Shown here: in pieces, positions 31,922 to 44,100 of the stretch | How positions within the stretch are numbered: position 1 is the stretch's first letter | Layout: every line of letters starts with the position of its first letter | Source: Posidonia oceanica | Taxonomy: Eukaryota; Streptophyta; Magnoliopsida; Alismatales; Posidoniaceae | Direction: 5' to 3' | Assembly: GCA_037176725.1 (NCBI GenBank) | Contig: JAZBRS010000013.1 | Span: forward strand, 6,699,001-6,763,000 | Length of the DNA: 64,000 nt | Position numbers and translations under genes: made by a program | Notes under the pieces: model-generated | What the model saw: the letters and a program-made list of their open reading frames with translations, nothing else | Told to the model about the DNA's origin: nothing | Database searches by the model: none

Positions 31922-34522
31922 TGTAGACACCCCAATTTGACACCTGGCGACGGATCAAACTTGGAGAAACGAGCTCGGAAACTACGGATTCAACCTTTTC
32001 CCCAAAACCCAACCTTTCCACTCAAACTGACCCAAGTTGACCTAAAACCAAATCCCATTCCAAATCAACCCAAAACCTACCCAAAACAACCAAATTCCCC
32101 TTTCCAAAACCAACCTAAGCCTTAACACTAGCCCAACCCATTTCCAGCCCAGCCTACTCAGAGGCACGTTCAGGCGCCGCACTCAAAGGCGATTGAACTT
32201 GGTTGCGCCTCTGTGTGGTGACTGAGTCTGGCACCATGAGTCGCGACGACTGGACTGTAACTCAGTCCACCGCCCAAGCTTCCCTGCCATGGCCGTCGCC
32301 GGTCACAGCCTCCTACCACACCCATCCCTTCGCCACTTACTCCTCGCTACCGCCACTGACTACGTGCCAAGAACCACTTACTCCCTGGCACGGCGTCACT
32401 TCCTCACCGGTGGACAACCCGCACACACAACCCTCACCGCCACCACTGCCTGCGACCTGCCATCGACGACCTTCGCCGTCCTTCACCTGTAGTCCACTAA
32501 CTTCCTTGGCCTCCGGACCCTCTCACAACACTCACTGCCCATTCCTCTGCCACATTCGGCCGCTGCCAGAGCCATATGGTGGAGGAACCCGAGGCGACCC
32601 ATTAGCAAGCAACCCCGGCCATTTTGGCACACGGCCGACTTCCACCCATTCTCCTCTCTCGCTGCTTGCACCAAAGCACATAGAGCTAATCCAGAAACAC
32701 TCACCCACACTCCAGCATCCTTCCTAGCCCTTCAATTCCTACTTTCGCATCCCGGACCACCGCAGCAATTGAGCTCGTTGTCGCCTCCTTGCCGCTGCCG
32801 GCCAACATCTCCAAAAGCCACCCCTCAGCTCCGAACTACTCCAAACTTCGTGCACACCTCCGCAAGGTCGCCACGAATACAGCCCAATCTTCCTAAGCTC
32901 CCGCCATCGCCTCCACCGCCACAGTGACCTTCGCGTCCACGAGCTCCGGCGAGCTAGGTTAGGGGGCACATCTGTGCATCCTCGCAGGTGAGCGACTCCA
33001 TCATTAGCTCCGTTACATTCCACTCTTTCTTTTTAGCTATTTACTTAAATTTTACCGTGCGTAGCGTAGCGTTCTTGGCCGTCTTCTCTGGCACCGAAGG
33101 CCTGCCAGGTTAGGCACCGTGTGAAGCGGCGACTGACCTGTGCCTCTGTCTGTCAGACGGCCGGACTTTGGGTTGTTGCTCCGGCCGGCCCAGAGCTCCG
33201 TTTTCTTAGATCTTTGCATGTTTGTGATCCTGGTTGTTTGCTCTTTAAGATTGCATGCTTAGATCGCTTTTTTGCATTGTCGTGTATCCTAGATCTAGCA
33301 TGGAACTTGACTGTTTGGAACACAGGGTTTGCAGTGTAACCGCCGCTAAAATCTGCAACTCACCTGCAACTTCTAGTAGTTCCTCCGGCCAACTTCAAGC
33401 CGTCGTATCTTGCAACCCATTTGTCCATTTTGCATTTTGTTTGCATGCTTGTGTTCCTCATCATGCCATCTGTAGGATCATGCATTTAGATCATCATTTC
33501 GCATTATCTAGCTAGGTTGTTTGCAGCCATGATGGCTGCTGTCTGGTTAGAACTGTAAGCACCTCTGTCGCCAGCCTCCCAGGCGCCTCTCACACAGGCG
33601 ACTGAGCCCGGTTGCTGCTCTGTTCGACACCAAGTGTCTCGCCGATCTCACCGGCGACACGCACCGCCGCAGCATAAGCCAGCGACCAGCTCTGCAGTCC
33701 AGACAGTGGCTGAGCCACCCTGTTTGTCGCATCGCATTTTGCCTCTTTCGCTTGTTTGCTAGCAGATCTGTTTTCCGAGCTTTGTTTTCCATCACTTTGT
33801 CGCATTTCCCGCTTTAATCAGTTTTCTAGCATATTTTCAAAGCCTGCATCTTTTACAAATCCATGTTGCATGCCGCTTTGCATTTGCATGGTTTATCGTT
33901 GTTATGTTTTATGTCTGCATTGCATTAGGGCGATGATGCTTACGGACTAAGAGTTCTTGTGAACCAGGGCTCGTCCCGTTCGGAACTCTAGCAGCGCTGC
34001 TAAGCACATAGTCTACACGTTTACTTTCAATCATGCATCATAGCATATCAAGCATGTTTAAGCATTCATTAGGCATGCATAGCATCTCTCGCCCCTTGGG
34101 CGTACAGTAAAGGCAAGTAATTGCTGAAATCCTGCATATGCGAGCGTTAAGCCTAAGAAAGACCGATTCTTCGGACGTATTGGGGGTGCCTAACACCATC
34201 CCCGTGCATAACAAGAGTCCTTACCCTTTCTCTTGACCCGCAATGACCATTATGCCTTCATCCTAGACACGAGTCATATCATTGCATATCATTCCATCTT
34301 TTTGCATGGTTTCCATGTATTTCCCTAGTTTTCCTTGTCTCCCGATTTAATAGACACGGTGGCGACTCTGATTTTGTCTTATCTTTCTTTTTTCCTCTTT
34401 TTCCAGCGTTTCCGAGTGGAGTTTCCTTCTTTGGATCCAACCGCTAATAGTGACCCAATTTCGGTCGGTGCATGCGAGCTTTGACATCGTGCATGGACGA
34501 TCCGATTTTCAGGATTATTACA
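31922..34522 (+). mobile_element. Ogre/Tat-like LTR 3 (2.60 kb)
   Basis: Starts TGTAGACACCCCAATTTGAC and ends GGATTATTACA. It is homologous throughout to LTR 2 (TGACACCTGGCGAC start, GACACGGTGGCGACTCTG near 34354). The left flank is ATCAT. The end is followed directly by GTGGCGACTCTGCTAGGG, which looks like a primer-binding site. This may therefore be a 5' LTR whose internal region was displaced by Copia 2, not a solo LTR. Confidence 0.86.
32172..32251. repeat. GTCGCC/GGCGACT-dialect dyad cluster in LTR 3
   Basis: Same position within the LTR as 19345-19424 in LTR 2: AGGCGCC...GGCGATTGA, then TTGCGCC...GGTGACTGA, then GGCACC...GACGACT, repeating every 28-29 bp. Substitutions relative to LTR 2 fall in both arms. 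Confidence 0.62.
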
Positions 34523-34551
34523 GTGGCGACTCTGCTAGGGATTCTAGACTC
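34523..34551 (+). other. Primer-binding-site-like sequence after LTR 3
   Basis: TGGCGACTCTGCTAGGG starts one base after the LTR. I do not assign the tRNA. Only about 29 bp of internal sequence precede the Copia 2 LTR. Confidence 0.5.
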
Positions 34552-34895
34552 TGGCTTTTGTTTTGATTTTGATGATAACCAATTACTTGAGTTATTATGT
34601 TTGAGTTTATTTTAAGATAGGAAATATATCTGGGAAAGATCAACATATGATACTCGTCAAGTAAAGCATCAGAAGCAGAAAAGAATACCACATCAAAGCC
34701 TTCATGAAGATAAGAAGAAATGTCAAGAAGACCATTTTTATTGTTGTAATATGTTGTATGATTTTTCTTCATTATTGTACTATGTGAAATGTAATAGATC
34801 TCCTAAGGTGTATGGTGTCTGAAAAAGATCTTAGGAAATATCCACACCCAAGGACCAGAAGAAATCATATAAGAAAAGATAGAGTATAGAAGATA

Positions 34896-35290
34896 GGTCA
34901 AAATCGGCAAACCGTTTTTTACCGGTATACCGATTTAGAGTTGATTAGAAAATCATTTACTTGTGACCGTTACACTAAGAAAAAGAAGTTAGGTCAAAAT
35001 CAGCAAAACCATTTTCTACTGGTATACCGATTTAGAGTTGATTAGAAAATCATTTACTTGTGACCGTTACACTGAGAAAAAGGAGTTAGGTCAAAATCGG
35101 CAAAACCATTTTCTACCGACATACCGATTTAAAGTTAATCAGAAAATCATTTACTTTTGGCCGTTACACTGAGAAAAAGGGGATTAGGTCAAAATCAATA
35201 AAACCATTTTGTACCGGTATACCAATTTAGGGTTCATCGGAAGATCATTTATTTTTTACCGTTATAAGGTTTCGGCACAACCGTAATTCA
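34896..35290. repeat. About 97-bp tandem array with CGGnnnnCCG dyads in Copia 2 LTR
   Basis: GGTCAAAATC word starts at 34896, 34992, 35089 and 35187 (96-98 bp). Each unit holds a 28-29 bp dyad such as CGGCAAACCG-8-CGGTATACCG and a TTACTTGTGACCGTTACAC block. A further dyad (CGGTCGACCG-8-CGGCATACCG) lies near 35330. The array is upstream of the TATA box. Confidence 0.85.
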
Positions 35291-35417
35291 TCAGTCCACT
35301 GATACTGTAGATCGTTAAGATTTTCGGTCGACCGATCGTTTTCGGCATACCGTTTTAGTTGTCTTGGTCTATCCATTGGGCTAGCCATTAGATACACTTT
35401 GTGACCTTGCTAAAATC

Positions 35418-35426
35418 TATAAATAG
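35418..35426 (+). promoter_or_regulatory. Probable TATA box of Copia 2 5' LTR
   Basis: TATAAATAG followed by GACCCC, as in Copia 1 at 12759. Confidence 0.72.
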
Positions 35427-35767
35427 GACCCCAATGACCTCACTAAGGAGTACCAATACAAGTGATATCATATACTCTATATCTCAAGCTTCAAAATCCA
35501 ATTACAAGTGAGATTTCTCCCTAGTAAGCTATCAAGTGCATCAACTAGAGTGTTCAAGTGCTAAGTGTATTGTGGGAGATCAAAAGAGCTACTTATTATA
35601 GAGCAAATTGTAACAAGGGTGGTATTCTTCTCCAGCTGAGAGAAGGGCTCTGCAGTGTTTGCAGAGGAGGTTGTAATCTTCATCAAGTAAGTGTAGTTTA
35701 TTGTGATTTAAGATTAAGGGAACTCCAGAGGGAATCTGGGAGTGGACTAGGTCGGGTGGCTGAACCA

Positions 35768-37012
35768 TGTGGATATGGGGTTTTGGAGGAGAAGAGGCTT
35801 GTTTTGGTTCTATTTGCTCTTTCTCGGGGTCCCCTTTTTGTATCCAACTCCGTCACTCCATAGGTGATGGAATTGGTGTGATCGCCACTCTCGGTTTGCT
35901 TTCGCTGGCCCTTGAGACGCCTTGGGAGATGTGATATAGTTGTGGGTTCTGCTACCTTGGGACAACGTCTGCGTTGCCCAAGGGTGCCCGTACTTGGTGA
36001 GTTGCTTCTTCTTCTTCTTCCTTGTAAAACAGATTTAAAGATGCGGATTAGCAAAGTGTAGTATACGATTTAAAGCAAATAAAAAAGTGACATGAAATAA
36101 GAAAAGAGTAAAAGACTTACCCGAGGGGTTTTAGCCCCCGGTTGCAACTATGTATGAATATGACTAGCTACAACAATATATGAGAGGAAATATGATATGC
36201 AAATTATTAAAAAGAAAACCCCCTTTTGATATGGATGGTATGCAATAGAATGTAATACGCCGTTGGCGTGGTTGAAGATGGAAGAGGATTCAAGCTCTCT
36301 CAAAACTCTTTCTCAACGCACTTGATTTCCACAACTTTTCTCTCATAAATTTCCCTCTAAAATTGTGTTCCTTTCTCCCAAAAAACCGTCCCCTCACCCT
36401 ATATGGGTACCCCTACTTTTAAAGAAGCAGGGGAGGAACAAAAAAGGACACAAATACCAAGTCAGCAAAATTTCCTATTTTAGAAGTGTTATACGCTGGA
36501 AAACTAGCGTATAACGTTATAAGCGAGAGTCTCAGCGTATAACGACCTCCGAGACATAACTGTCAGGATAAGAGAAGATTCCCCAATTAAGGAGTCATTA
36601 AGTGTGTTTAAACTCAGCTTTAATGGCTTTGACCGGTCAACAGGATCAAAGAAGGCAAAAAAAAGATTTTCAGATTTGGCCAACTAAGGAAAGCTTTGGG
36701 CTGATTGGGTTGCCATGTTGGACGCGGAAAAACCAGCGGCCAATGTTAGCCACTATAGAACCAGCGGCCAACGTTGTACGCGGAGGAGCTAGCGTACAAC
36801 ACCCTCAGTCAGTTCAATTTCCAAATTTGGTTAGGACATGAAGAACACTTAAGTAGCCAACACTTGGGGCTTAGATAAGGATAACATTTTGGACTAAGGA
36901 GAAAACATTTGGCTTGAGTGAGACATCCTGGATTGGGCAGAGGGTTTCTAAGAGCGACCTAATGCAAGAGACTATACTAACATGAAGGGAGTGCCAAAAC
37001 GGGGTATCTACA
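35768..37012 (-). repeat. Tat element 3' LTR (1245 bp)
   Basis: On the plus strand it runs from TGTGGATATGGGG to GGTATCTACA. It contains dyad clusters at 36488-36543 and 36717-36800, 229 bp apart, with 28-bp units such as GTTATACGC-10-GCGTATAAC and GTTGTACGC-10-GCGTACAAC. Confidence 0.93.
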
Positions 37013-37026
37013 GATTGCCCCTCCTT
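37013..37026 (-). other. Polypurine tract of the Tat element
   Basis: Minus-strand AAGGAGGGGCAATC directly precedes the 3' LTR. Confidence 0.75.
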
Positions 37027-37189
37027 GAAAATGGCTTCGGCACGAAGCTATCTACAAGGCGAGATGATACCCCCGTGTGGCGCTACCTGGAGATCCTAAA
37101 TGAAATCCAATGCCTGCTGCCACCACACTTGGACGGGACACAAAGATGGTCGGCTAAAGAAACATAGCCAAAGGGATTGCCTAAGGGGA

Positions 37190-37390
37190 ACAAACTAACG
37201 ACATGCCACGGGGATTGCCCGCGGGGGTCAAACTAACGACATGCCACGGGGATTGCCCGTGGGGGTCAGACTAAAAGACATGCCACGGGGCAGGGGTCAA
37301 ACTAACGACATGCCACGGGTATTGCCTGCAAGGGTCAAGCTAACGACATGCCACGGGAATTACCCGTGGGGGTCAAACTAAAAGGATGGA
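37190..37390. repeat. 44-bp satellite, minor block
   Basis: About four copies of a unit holding GACATGCCACGGGGATTGCC and GGGGGTCAAACTAA. It is related to the larger block at 38437-39035. Confidence 0.85.
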
Positions 37391-37399
37391 TAGCTAATG

Positions 37400-37990
37400 A
37401 TTCTGACGACCACTCAATGCGAATGCAGTGCAATGCGTTATGCATGGATGCGTGCTGGCGGGAATGCAAAGGAGATGATCGTGATATGTAATGCATGACC
37501 CTAGATAATGAGGTTCCTCCATCACTGTCGGCTTTAATTTGTATACCGGGTTGGCTCAGAAATTTTTCTCACCACCTAAGACGGACTGAGACATGCGTGA
37601 ATGCAATTTGTCATAATCAAGTGCCCTTTCATCAAGTGTAGCCTACACTCTCTACGGGGACCGTCGTCTTATGATATGCGGGTTGGTGAGCGAGAGGTCC
37701 ATGATGTTCCCAAGTGTTGGGCAAAGGGGGTTGACCTCTTCTCTGCTAGCTGCGTTGGCTCTATTTGTCACAATCAGGTGTCCTTTCATTGAATGTTGCC
37801 TACATTCTCAATAGAGATCGTCGTCTTGTGACCCGGGAGTTAGTGAACGATGGGTCCGCTTGTACCGTTGGCTTTATTTGCCAGAATCAAGTGTCCTTTC
37901 ATTGAATGTTGCCTACATTCTCGACAGAAACCATCGTCTTCTAACCAAGGAGTTAGTGAACGATGGGTTCACTAATACCGTTGGCTTTGC
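37400..37990. repeat. Diverged 110-160 bp repeats
   Basis: Three related copies anchored by GTGTCCTTTCATTGAATG-like words at about 37621, 37779 and 37891, each followed by ATCGTCGTCTT and a GTTAGTGAACGATGGG-like end. Confidence 0.7.
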
Positions 37991-38440
37991 TTTGTCTACC
38001 CGGTTGTGCTCCGGGTTCTTTTGCTTTGGTTACCTGATTTTGCTCCAGGATCCTTTGCTTTGGTGACCCGGTTATGCTCCAGGTTGCTTTGCTTTGGTGA
38101 CCCGGTTATGCTCCGAGTTGTTCTGCTTTGGTGACCCGGTTATGCTCTGGGATTCTTTGCTTTGGTGTCCCAATTATGCTTTGGGGATCTTTGCTTTGGT
38201 GTTCCGGTTATGCTCCGGGGATCTTTGCTTTGGTGTCCCGATTATGCTCCGGGGATCCTCTTTGATTTGGTGTCTCGGTTATGCTCCGGGGATCTTTGCT
38301 TTGGTGTCCCGGTTATGCTCCGGGGATCCTCTTTGATTTGGTTTGCTTTGTTTGTCCGATTGTGCTTCGGGGTATCTTCTTTTATTTGGTTTGCTTTGTT
38401 TGTCCGGTTGTGCTCCGGGGTATATTCTTTTACAGACTTG
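37990..38440. repeat. Short tandem array, roughly 35-40 bp units
   Basis: About a dozen copies of a unit with TTGCTTTGGTG, CCCGGTTATGCTCCGGG and TTCTTTG. Units vary in length. Confidence 0.85.
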
Positions 38441-39035
38441 CCAAGGGGATTGCCCAAGGGGGGCGAAAACAAAACATGACGTGCTAAGGGGATTGCTCGA
38501 GGGGGTCGAAAATAAACACATGACGTGCCAAGGGGATTGCCCGAGGGGGTCAAAAATAAAAACATGACATGCCAAGGGGATTGCCCATGGGGGTCGAAAA
38601 CAAAAGCATGACGTGCCAAGGGGATTGCCTAAGGGGGTCGAAAAACATGACGTGCCAAGGGGATTGCCCAAGGGGGTCGAAAACAAGAGCATGACATGCC
38701 AAGGGAATTGCCCAAGGGGGTCGAAAACAAGAACATGACATGCCAAGGGAATTGCCTAAGGGGGTCGAAAATAAAAACATGACATGCCAAGGAGACTGCC
38801 CAAGGGGGTTGAAAACAAGAACATGACATGCCAAGGGGATTGCCCATGGGGGTCGAAAATAAAAACATGACATGCCAAGGAGATTGCCCAAGGGGGTCGA
38901 AATAAAAACATGACATGCCAAGGGGATTGCCCAAGGGGGTCGAAAATAAAAACATGACATGCCAAGGGGATTGCCCAAGAGGGTCGAAAATAAAAATATG
39001 ACGTGCCAAGGGGAATGCCCAAGGGGGTCAAAAAG
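38437..39035. repeat. 44-bp satellite, major block (about 13 copies)
   Basis: TGAC(A/G)TGCC words fall at 38521, 38565, 38609, 38648, 38692, 38736, 38780, 38824, 38868, 38911, 38955 and 38999, almost all 44 bp apart. Units contain AAGGGGATTGCCCAAGGGGG and TCGAAAATAAAAACA. All three minus-strand frames stay open, which explains the long repetitive ORFs. I do not call these genes. Confidence 0.93.
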
Positions 39036-39117
39036 GATACTTCTTTGGCTTTCCTTGCTTTGTTGGCCCGGTTGTGCTCTGGGGCTCTCTGATTTGCTCT
39101 CAATTCTGCTTTGATTT

Positions 39118-39201
39118 GTTGGACGCTGGATTTTTATCGTTCAACGTTGGACGGGTAAAACACCGCGGCTAACGTTGGATGCCAAGACGGCTGCGTATAA
39201 C
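39118..39201. repeat. Three 28-bp dyad modules upstream of the first antisense PMD gene
   Basis: Units 39118-39145, 39146-39173 and 39174-39201, with GTTGGACGC/GTTGGACGG/GTTGGATGC left arms, 10 variable bases, and TCGTTCAAC/GCGGCTAAC/GCGTATAAC right arms. Confidence 0.82.
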
Positions 39202-39461
39202 GTCGCAAGATAGGCTGCTGTCTTTCCTGTTTGGGCACCACCATTTTGGCAGTAAATCTCCGATTTTCTTTGGGTTTCCATTCTGATGAAGGCTCCACGG
39301 CCTATATTAGATCCCATCTTGGCATGGATCTTGTAGTTCAAACATTGATCTTCCTTTCTTTACTAATTTTTTACTTGCTCGGAATTGTGCTTCTCCTCAT
39401 AGATTTGAGTGATATCCCACGCCATGCTTTCCAAGTGGCCGTCTTCTCCTCTCCTTCCGAC

Positions 39462-40757
39462 ATGGTGCAACTTCGGCTGGAGGCTATACCTAATCATTTG
39501 GCGAACCTTTTGGTGCATGAGAAGGTACTTTCTGTTTTCATTACTACCCCATACTCCCATTCTCGTATTCCTTTATCTCTGCTGATTTTTCTTACTTCAT
39601 AGCCCCTATCCTCTGCCAATAACAACAATGACTCGAAAGCCTACCAGTTGGACTGGGTTCAACAATTCCGCTCTTGGGCTTTGAAGAGGTATCAGGAGCG
39701 CTTGGAAGAGGCTGGTCTTTGTCAAGCTCTTCGCTAGTTGTGGCAGCTTGTTGATTGGAAGGTGCTCTTCAGCCTTTGCAGGCTGTGGAATCCTTTGACT
39801 CACACGTTCTTTTCCTCTTTAGGGGAATTGACCATTCTTTTGGAGGAGGTGAGCGCCCTTTTAGGTACTTGACAGGCTGACCCGTCCATTTACTGCAGGG
39901 ATGCCTACCTTTTACCAATCGGGGTGGTAGGCTCTTTTTCTCTCTTAAAGTGCATTTTTGGCTCTGTTGTTGTGCCAGAGGACCTGGTGCTAGACGGTTG
40001 TATCAAACTCTCCTCCTTGTGGAAATTTTTCTGGAAATAGCGCGACAGCATCCGCTCCGAGGCTTCCTACTTGGAATGTGTCTTCATTCTGATCGGGGGA
40101 CTGGTACTCCTCCCAAATGAGGCCCTGACCATTAGCACCTACCATGCTGAGCTCATGTGTATCTGCGTTCACAATCCGGAGAAATGTTTGAGCCAGTCTG
40201 TTTTGGCTTTCACTATCTAGGGCTTATCCAGTGCCTGCCTCGAGGGACTATTCTTCGGCTAGCCTTTCCTAACTCTGCACTGGTTAGAGGAGCATTTTCT
40301 TCTGCCTATTTTCGATGCTAGCCTTCCCCTGGAGGAGTACATTCGCCGCTTATGTGCTTGTGAGGTCAAGCCCCAGATGGACTCCTTCAGTCCTCCCTCG
40401 TCTTTTAGGGCAGTGTCCGACCTAGAGTACTTCCTGACGCTGATTGGGCAACCGAGTTTGTGAGGTACAACCCTCAGCGATGCTTCTCGATGCTGGGTAC
40501 TCCTCGGGCTATTCCTCCCTTGCCTCGCTTCTCCGACATGATTCTCCTGTGCTTGAGAGACACCCCCGGGGGACATCATTCAGGTTTTCTATCAGGCTGG
40601 TACTTGGGACAGGAAGGGGCAAAACCGAGTCCTTTCTGCATGGGAGAACTCGAACGCGAACCGCAAAGCCATCTTTCTTGCTACTTATGACGCTTGGTAC
40701 GAGGGCGTGCGGCCTAAATTGTTCATTGAATTTCCTTCAAAGAGACAGAAAATGTAG
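39462..40757 (+). pseudogene. Antisense PMD-type gene 1 of the Tat element
   Basis: Exon 1 (39462-39524, start uncertain) ends at a GTACTT donor. Exon 2 begins after TTCATAG at 39603. The core WNPLTHTFFSSLGELTILLE then EVSALLG (near 39790-39870) matches the PMD motif F.NPETHTF...E.TI.LEDV..LLG, as in the third gene. The last exon part has a second conserved block, TYDAWYEGVRPKLF (about 40685-40725). Stops at about 39735, 39868, 40037, 40219 and 40260, and a frameshift near 40450, inactivate it. Layout resembles the gene at 45081 (short first exon, then a long second). Function is not known. Confidence 0.7.
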
Positions 40758-40867
40758 TTAGAAATGTATCATTTATCATCAATAAAATTTACTTCGTCTC
40801 TTTTGTCTCTTTTAAATGAATTTGTATGAGAGCATCAGAATTCAGAACACTTCCCTTAACTCAAAGT

Positions 40868-41014
40868 GTTGTACGCTGAAACTGGAGCGTCCAACGTTGT
40901 ACGCTGGGAAAGCAGTGGATAACGTTTTAACTCTCAAAACGTTGGACGGGCCATTGGGTGCGTATAACATTCCTTCTTCCCGATGTGTTGGACGTTGAAA
41001 TTCATGCGGGTAAC
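40868..41014. repeat. Four dyad modules between antisense genes 1 and 2
   Basis: 28-bp units at 40868-40895, 40896-40923, 40941-40968 and 40987-41014. Arms include GTTGTACGC...GCGTCCAAC and GTTGGACGG...GCGTATAAC. Confidence 0.82.
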
Positions 41015-41137
41015 GTTGAATAGTGTAAAACCCTCGTCCTATGCCACGGGTGGTCACCTACTTCTCTTCTCTTCTTCTTCTCCGGCGCCAGAGAGTTCTC
41101 CGGCGATCTTTCTTCCCATTCGGGTGAGAGCACTCCG

Positions 41138-44100
41138 ATGGAAAAGAAAATCTCCCACTTTTACACTCAGACGGCAAAGAGAGCTCGAATGGGGCCTTCG
41201 CCTTTCGGCGAACCTTCGTCAGAGACGCTGGCTGCTGGCCCAGCTGTGGGGGAGACGGCGGCGAGGGCTGCGGAGGCCACCGGCGGGGCCGTGGCAAGCG
41301 GGGCTACGCCTATGGGGGCCGGTTCTCCCACTGTGGGAGTGGTGGCCGAGGTTGCTGAAACGGGGGTGGCGCTTGGGGTGGCCGTGGAGGCCAACCGGAC
41401 TGTCGTGGAGGTGGCGGAGGCCGGCGGTGACGTCGCAGGGGCTGAGGTGACGGCCAGTGGAGATGCTATGGGGGCGGACTTTGGTTCCGGGGAGGCCGTA
41501 GAGATGATGGTGGCGGCGGACTCTGGTTCCAGCAGTTCTTTTAGTTACGAGGATTCAGAGGAGACGGTCTTGGAGACGAGGCCCAAGGTTGGCCTGGACG
41601 AGGCGGGACCTGCGGAGGTGCCAGAGGCAAGGCCGGTCAACTCCTTTCTCGTGCAATTTGGTGAGGACAACGGCTGGTGGCGGAACATGGTCGACTTTGT
41701 TCGACGGGAGGCAGAGGGCAATGCGAGGGATCCCCCGGACTACTGGCTGGAGCAGATCCCTCGGGACAAGGTGCAGGCATCGGAACCGTGAAGGGACGCG
41801 TCTCGGTTAGAGTACGCCACTGCCACACTAGCTTCGAAGGGGCAGGTAGATATCTTTTCATTTTCCCTTCAGCTTATTCAGTTGTTTCATCTTGACTAAT
41901 GATTCTTTCGCTTGTTTGCAGAGTCGAGCACCGACCGTGACCCATTGCTACTGGGGTCAGGTCCGCCGATCCTACGCCTTGTTGGCTACTTTCCAGCAGG
42001 AGCGTCTGGATCAGATGGGATTTGGGCATTTCCTGTCCATTCCGGACTTTCCCCTCCGTTCGATGTTCCTGGAGGCTGTCGCAGAGCGGTGGAACTTCCG
42101 CACGAGCTCGATCGTCACGAGGGCGGGCGAGTTTGTCCTCTCCCTTGAGGACATGGTGCGGCTGACCAGTCTCTGGGTCACGGGTAGACCAGTGACGGGG
42201 CGGGTGCACTCGGGTTACTCAGTCTTGGCGTAGGAGCTTGTCGGATGTCAGTTAGTTATGAGCAGGGAGCAGCTTGTGGTGATCACTTCCGTGGTTCGCC
42301 GAGTTAGTGAGCTGGCAGAGACAGTAGCCGGACCAGGCGTGGAGGCCGACCAGCAGTTGCGGGCCTTCCACCTAGTGCTGTTCGGGGAGGTGCTCTTTTC
42401 GCACTCCTCCTCGAAGCTATCGGCATGGTTCCTTCCTTTCCTGGTGGATTTGGAGCGCATGGGAGAGTACGCCTGCGGTGCGGCTAGCTTGGCGCACCTG
42501 TACTCCACCCTCTTCTGCTTCACTGACGGCAGTTCTCGCCAGTTAGGCGAGAACCTACCATTCCTTCAAGTAAAATCTACATATTTTAAGCTTGCACTGG
42601 ATATTATGTTTTTGCTAAAGGCTTCCTCGTTTTGCATGCAGATGTGGGTGTGGGACCATTTCGCCTTTCTACGACCTGCCCCTCCTCCGGTTCCTCCTAC
42701 CGGTGTCTCCTTTCCTCGGGGACTGTTCTGGGCCGCTGCTGAGAAGGCCCTCGAGCCTGCAGATGACAACTGCTATGTCGTTCGTCTGCTTTTCGAGCTT
42801 CTTGTCTCAGCTCAGGTAACTTGCTTCTGTTGACTTTTCAGCTTCTGTTTATTCATTTATGCTGCTTGCTGACATGTATTGCTCCCTTCAGGTGATTTGG
42901 CATCCATTTGCTGAGGGAGAGCATGCGGACGTCCCCGAGATTGCCCGTGATCAGGCCATTTTTGACCGGGATGTATGGATCCACTGCTGGAACCACTGTC
43001 ACTTCCAGCAGATTGGTAGGGCGCTACGACAGCTGGGGCGCCGGCAAGCTCAGCCTCTACCTCCTTCTCACCGAGCTTGGCGAGAGACAGGCGGCGGGGG
43101 CAGCCGTGCTCGTCATTGGGTGGACGTGTACGGTCCATAGCTCTTGGACTGGGCCCGTCGTGGTTCTCCTGCTTCGACGGATGCCACAGAGGAGGACGAG
43201 GCGGTGTGGGCCGAGTGGATAGACCGGGAGTTTTCTTCTTTGATGATCTTCCACCGGTCCCACTTCTTCGAGTGCGGGAACGTTCCTTTGGGGGACACAG
43301 ATCCCGGGGAGGCAGTGGTGTCCCGTGCGGCTCTACTGGAGGAGGTTCAGTCTTACCGAACCCAGCTGGAGATAGCGGTAAGCTCCTGAATTTTATTTCT
43401 GTAGACTGTTAATTCAATTTGGCTGACTTGCTTTCTTTCTTTTGCAACTCAAGGCGACAGATGAGCGGGCTCAACAGGAGCGCTACTTGACTCAGCAGCT
43501 CTCTGCTTTGATCGGAGAGATTGAGCGCCTACGTGCCTCTACCTCTCAGGTATCTTTACGTGTAGCTTTTATAGCTGGTTATGAATTGTAACTGACTTGA
43601 ATCTTTCTTTTCAGCCTTCGACGAGTAGTGCTCCTCCTTCGGACCGTTCAGAGGAGATCTCCCATCTCTAGGAGAAGGTAAACATGACTTTATTTCATTT
43701 CTGCCTTTGAAATTCCCTTGGTTCTGACACCACTACTTGTAGGTTGCCTATTTAGAGAGCGAGCTGAGGGAGCGGGCTGGTGACTTCATAGTTGCCAGCT
43801 CTGTCGAGAGGTTGGAGGAGCTAGAGGGGATAGTTGCCGCCAGCAGTGCTCGGATCCGAGAGCTGGAGCAGCAGGTTGTCAACAGGGACACCGAGATTGC
43901 CAATCTCAGGCGGTATGATTTAATTCAGCACTTCTTTACGTCTTCTATGTCCTTGCTTGCATCTGACATTTTGATTGCTTCTCTCCTCAGAGTATGGCGG
44001 GGGTTATCTCCCAGCTTGAGTTCGAGCTAGGGCACTACCGGAGATTTGCCTTTACGGATGGTGTTAGGCTCGGGGTGCATGTTCCTTCTGTACCGAGCCG

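Noticed and set aside
38242..39103. Long repetitive minus-strand ORFs
   Set aside because: They follow the 44-bp satellite, which leaves all three minus frames open, so they are not genes.
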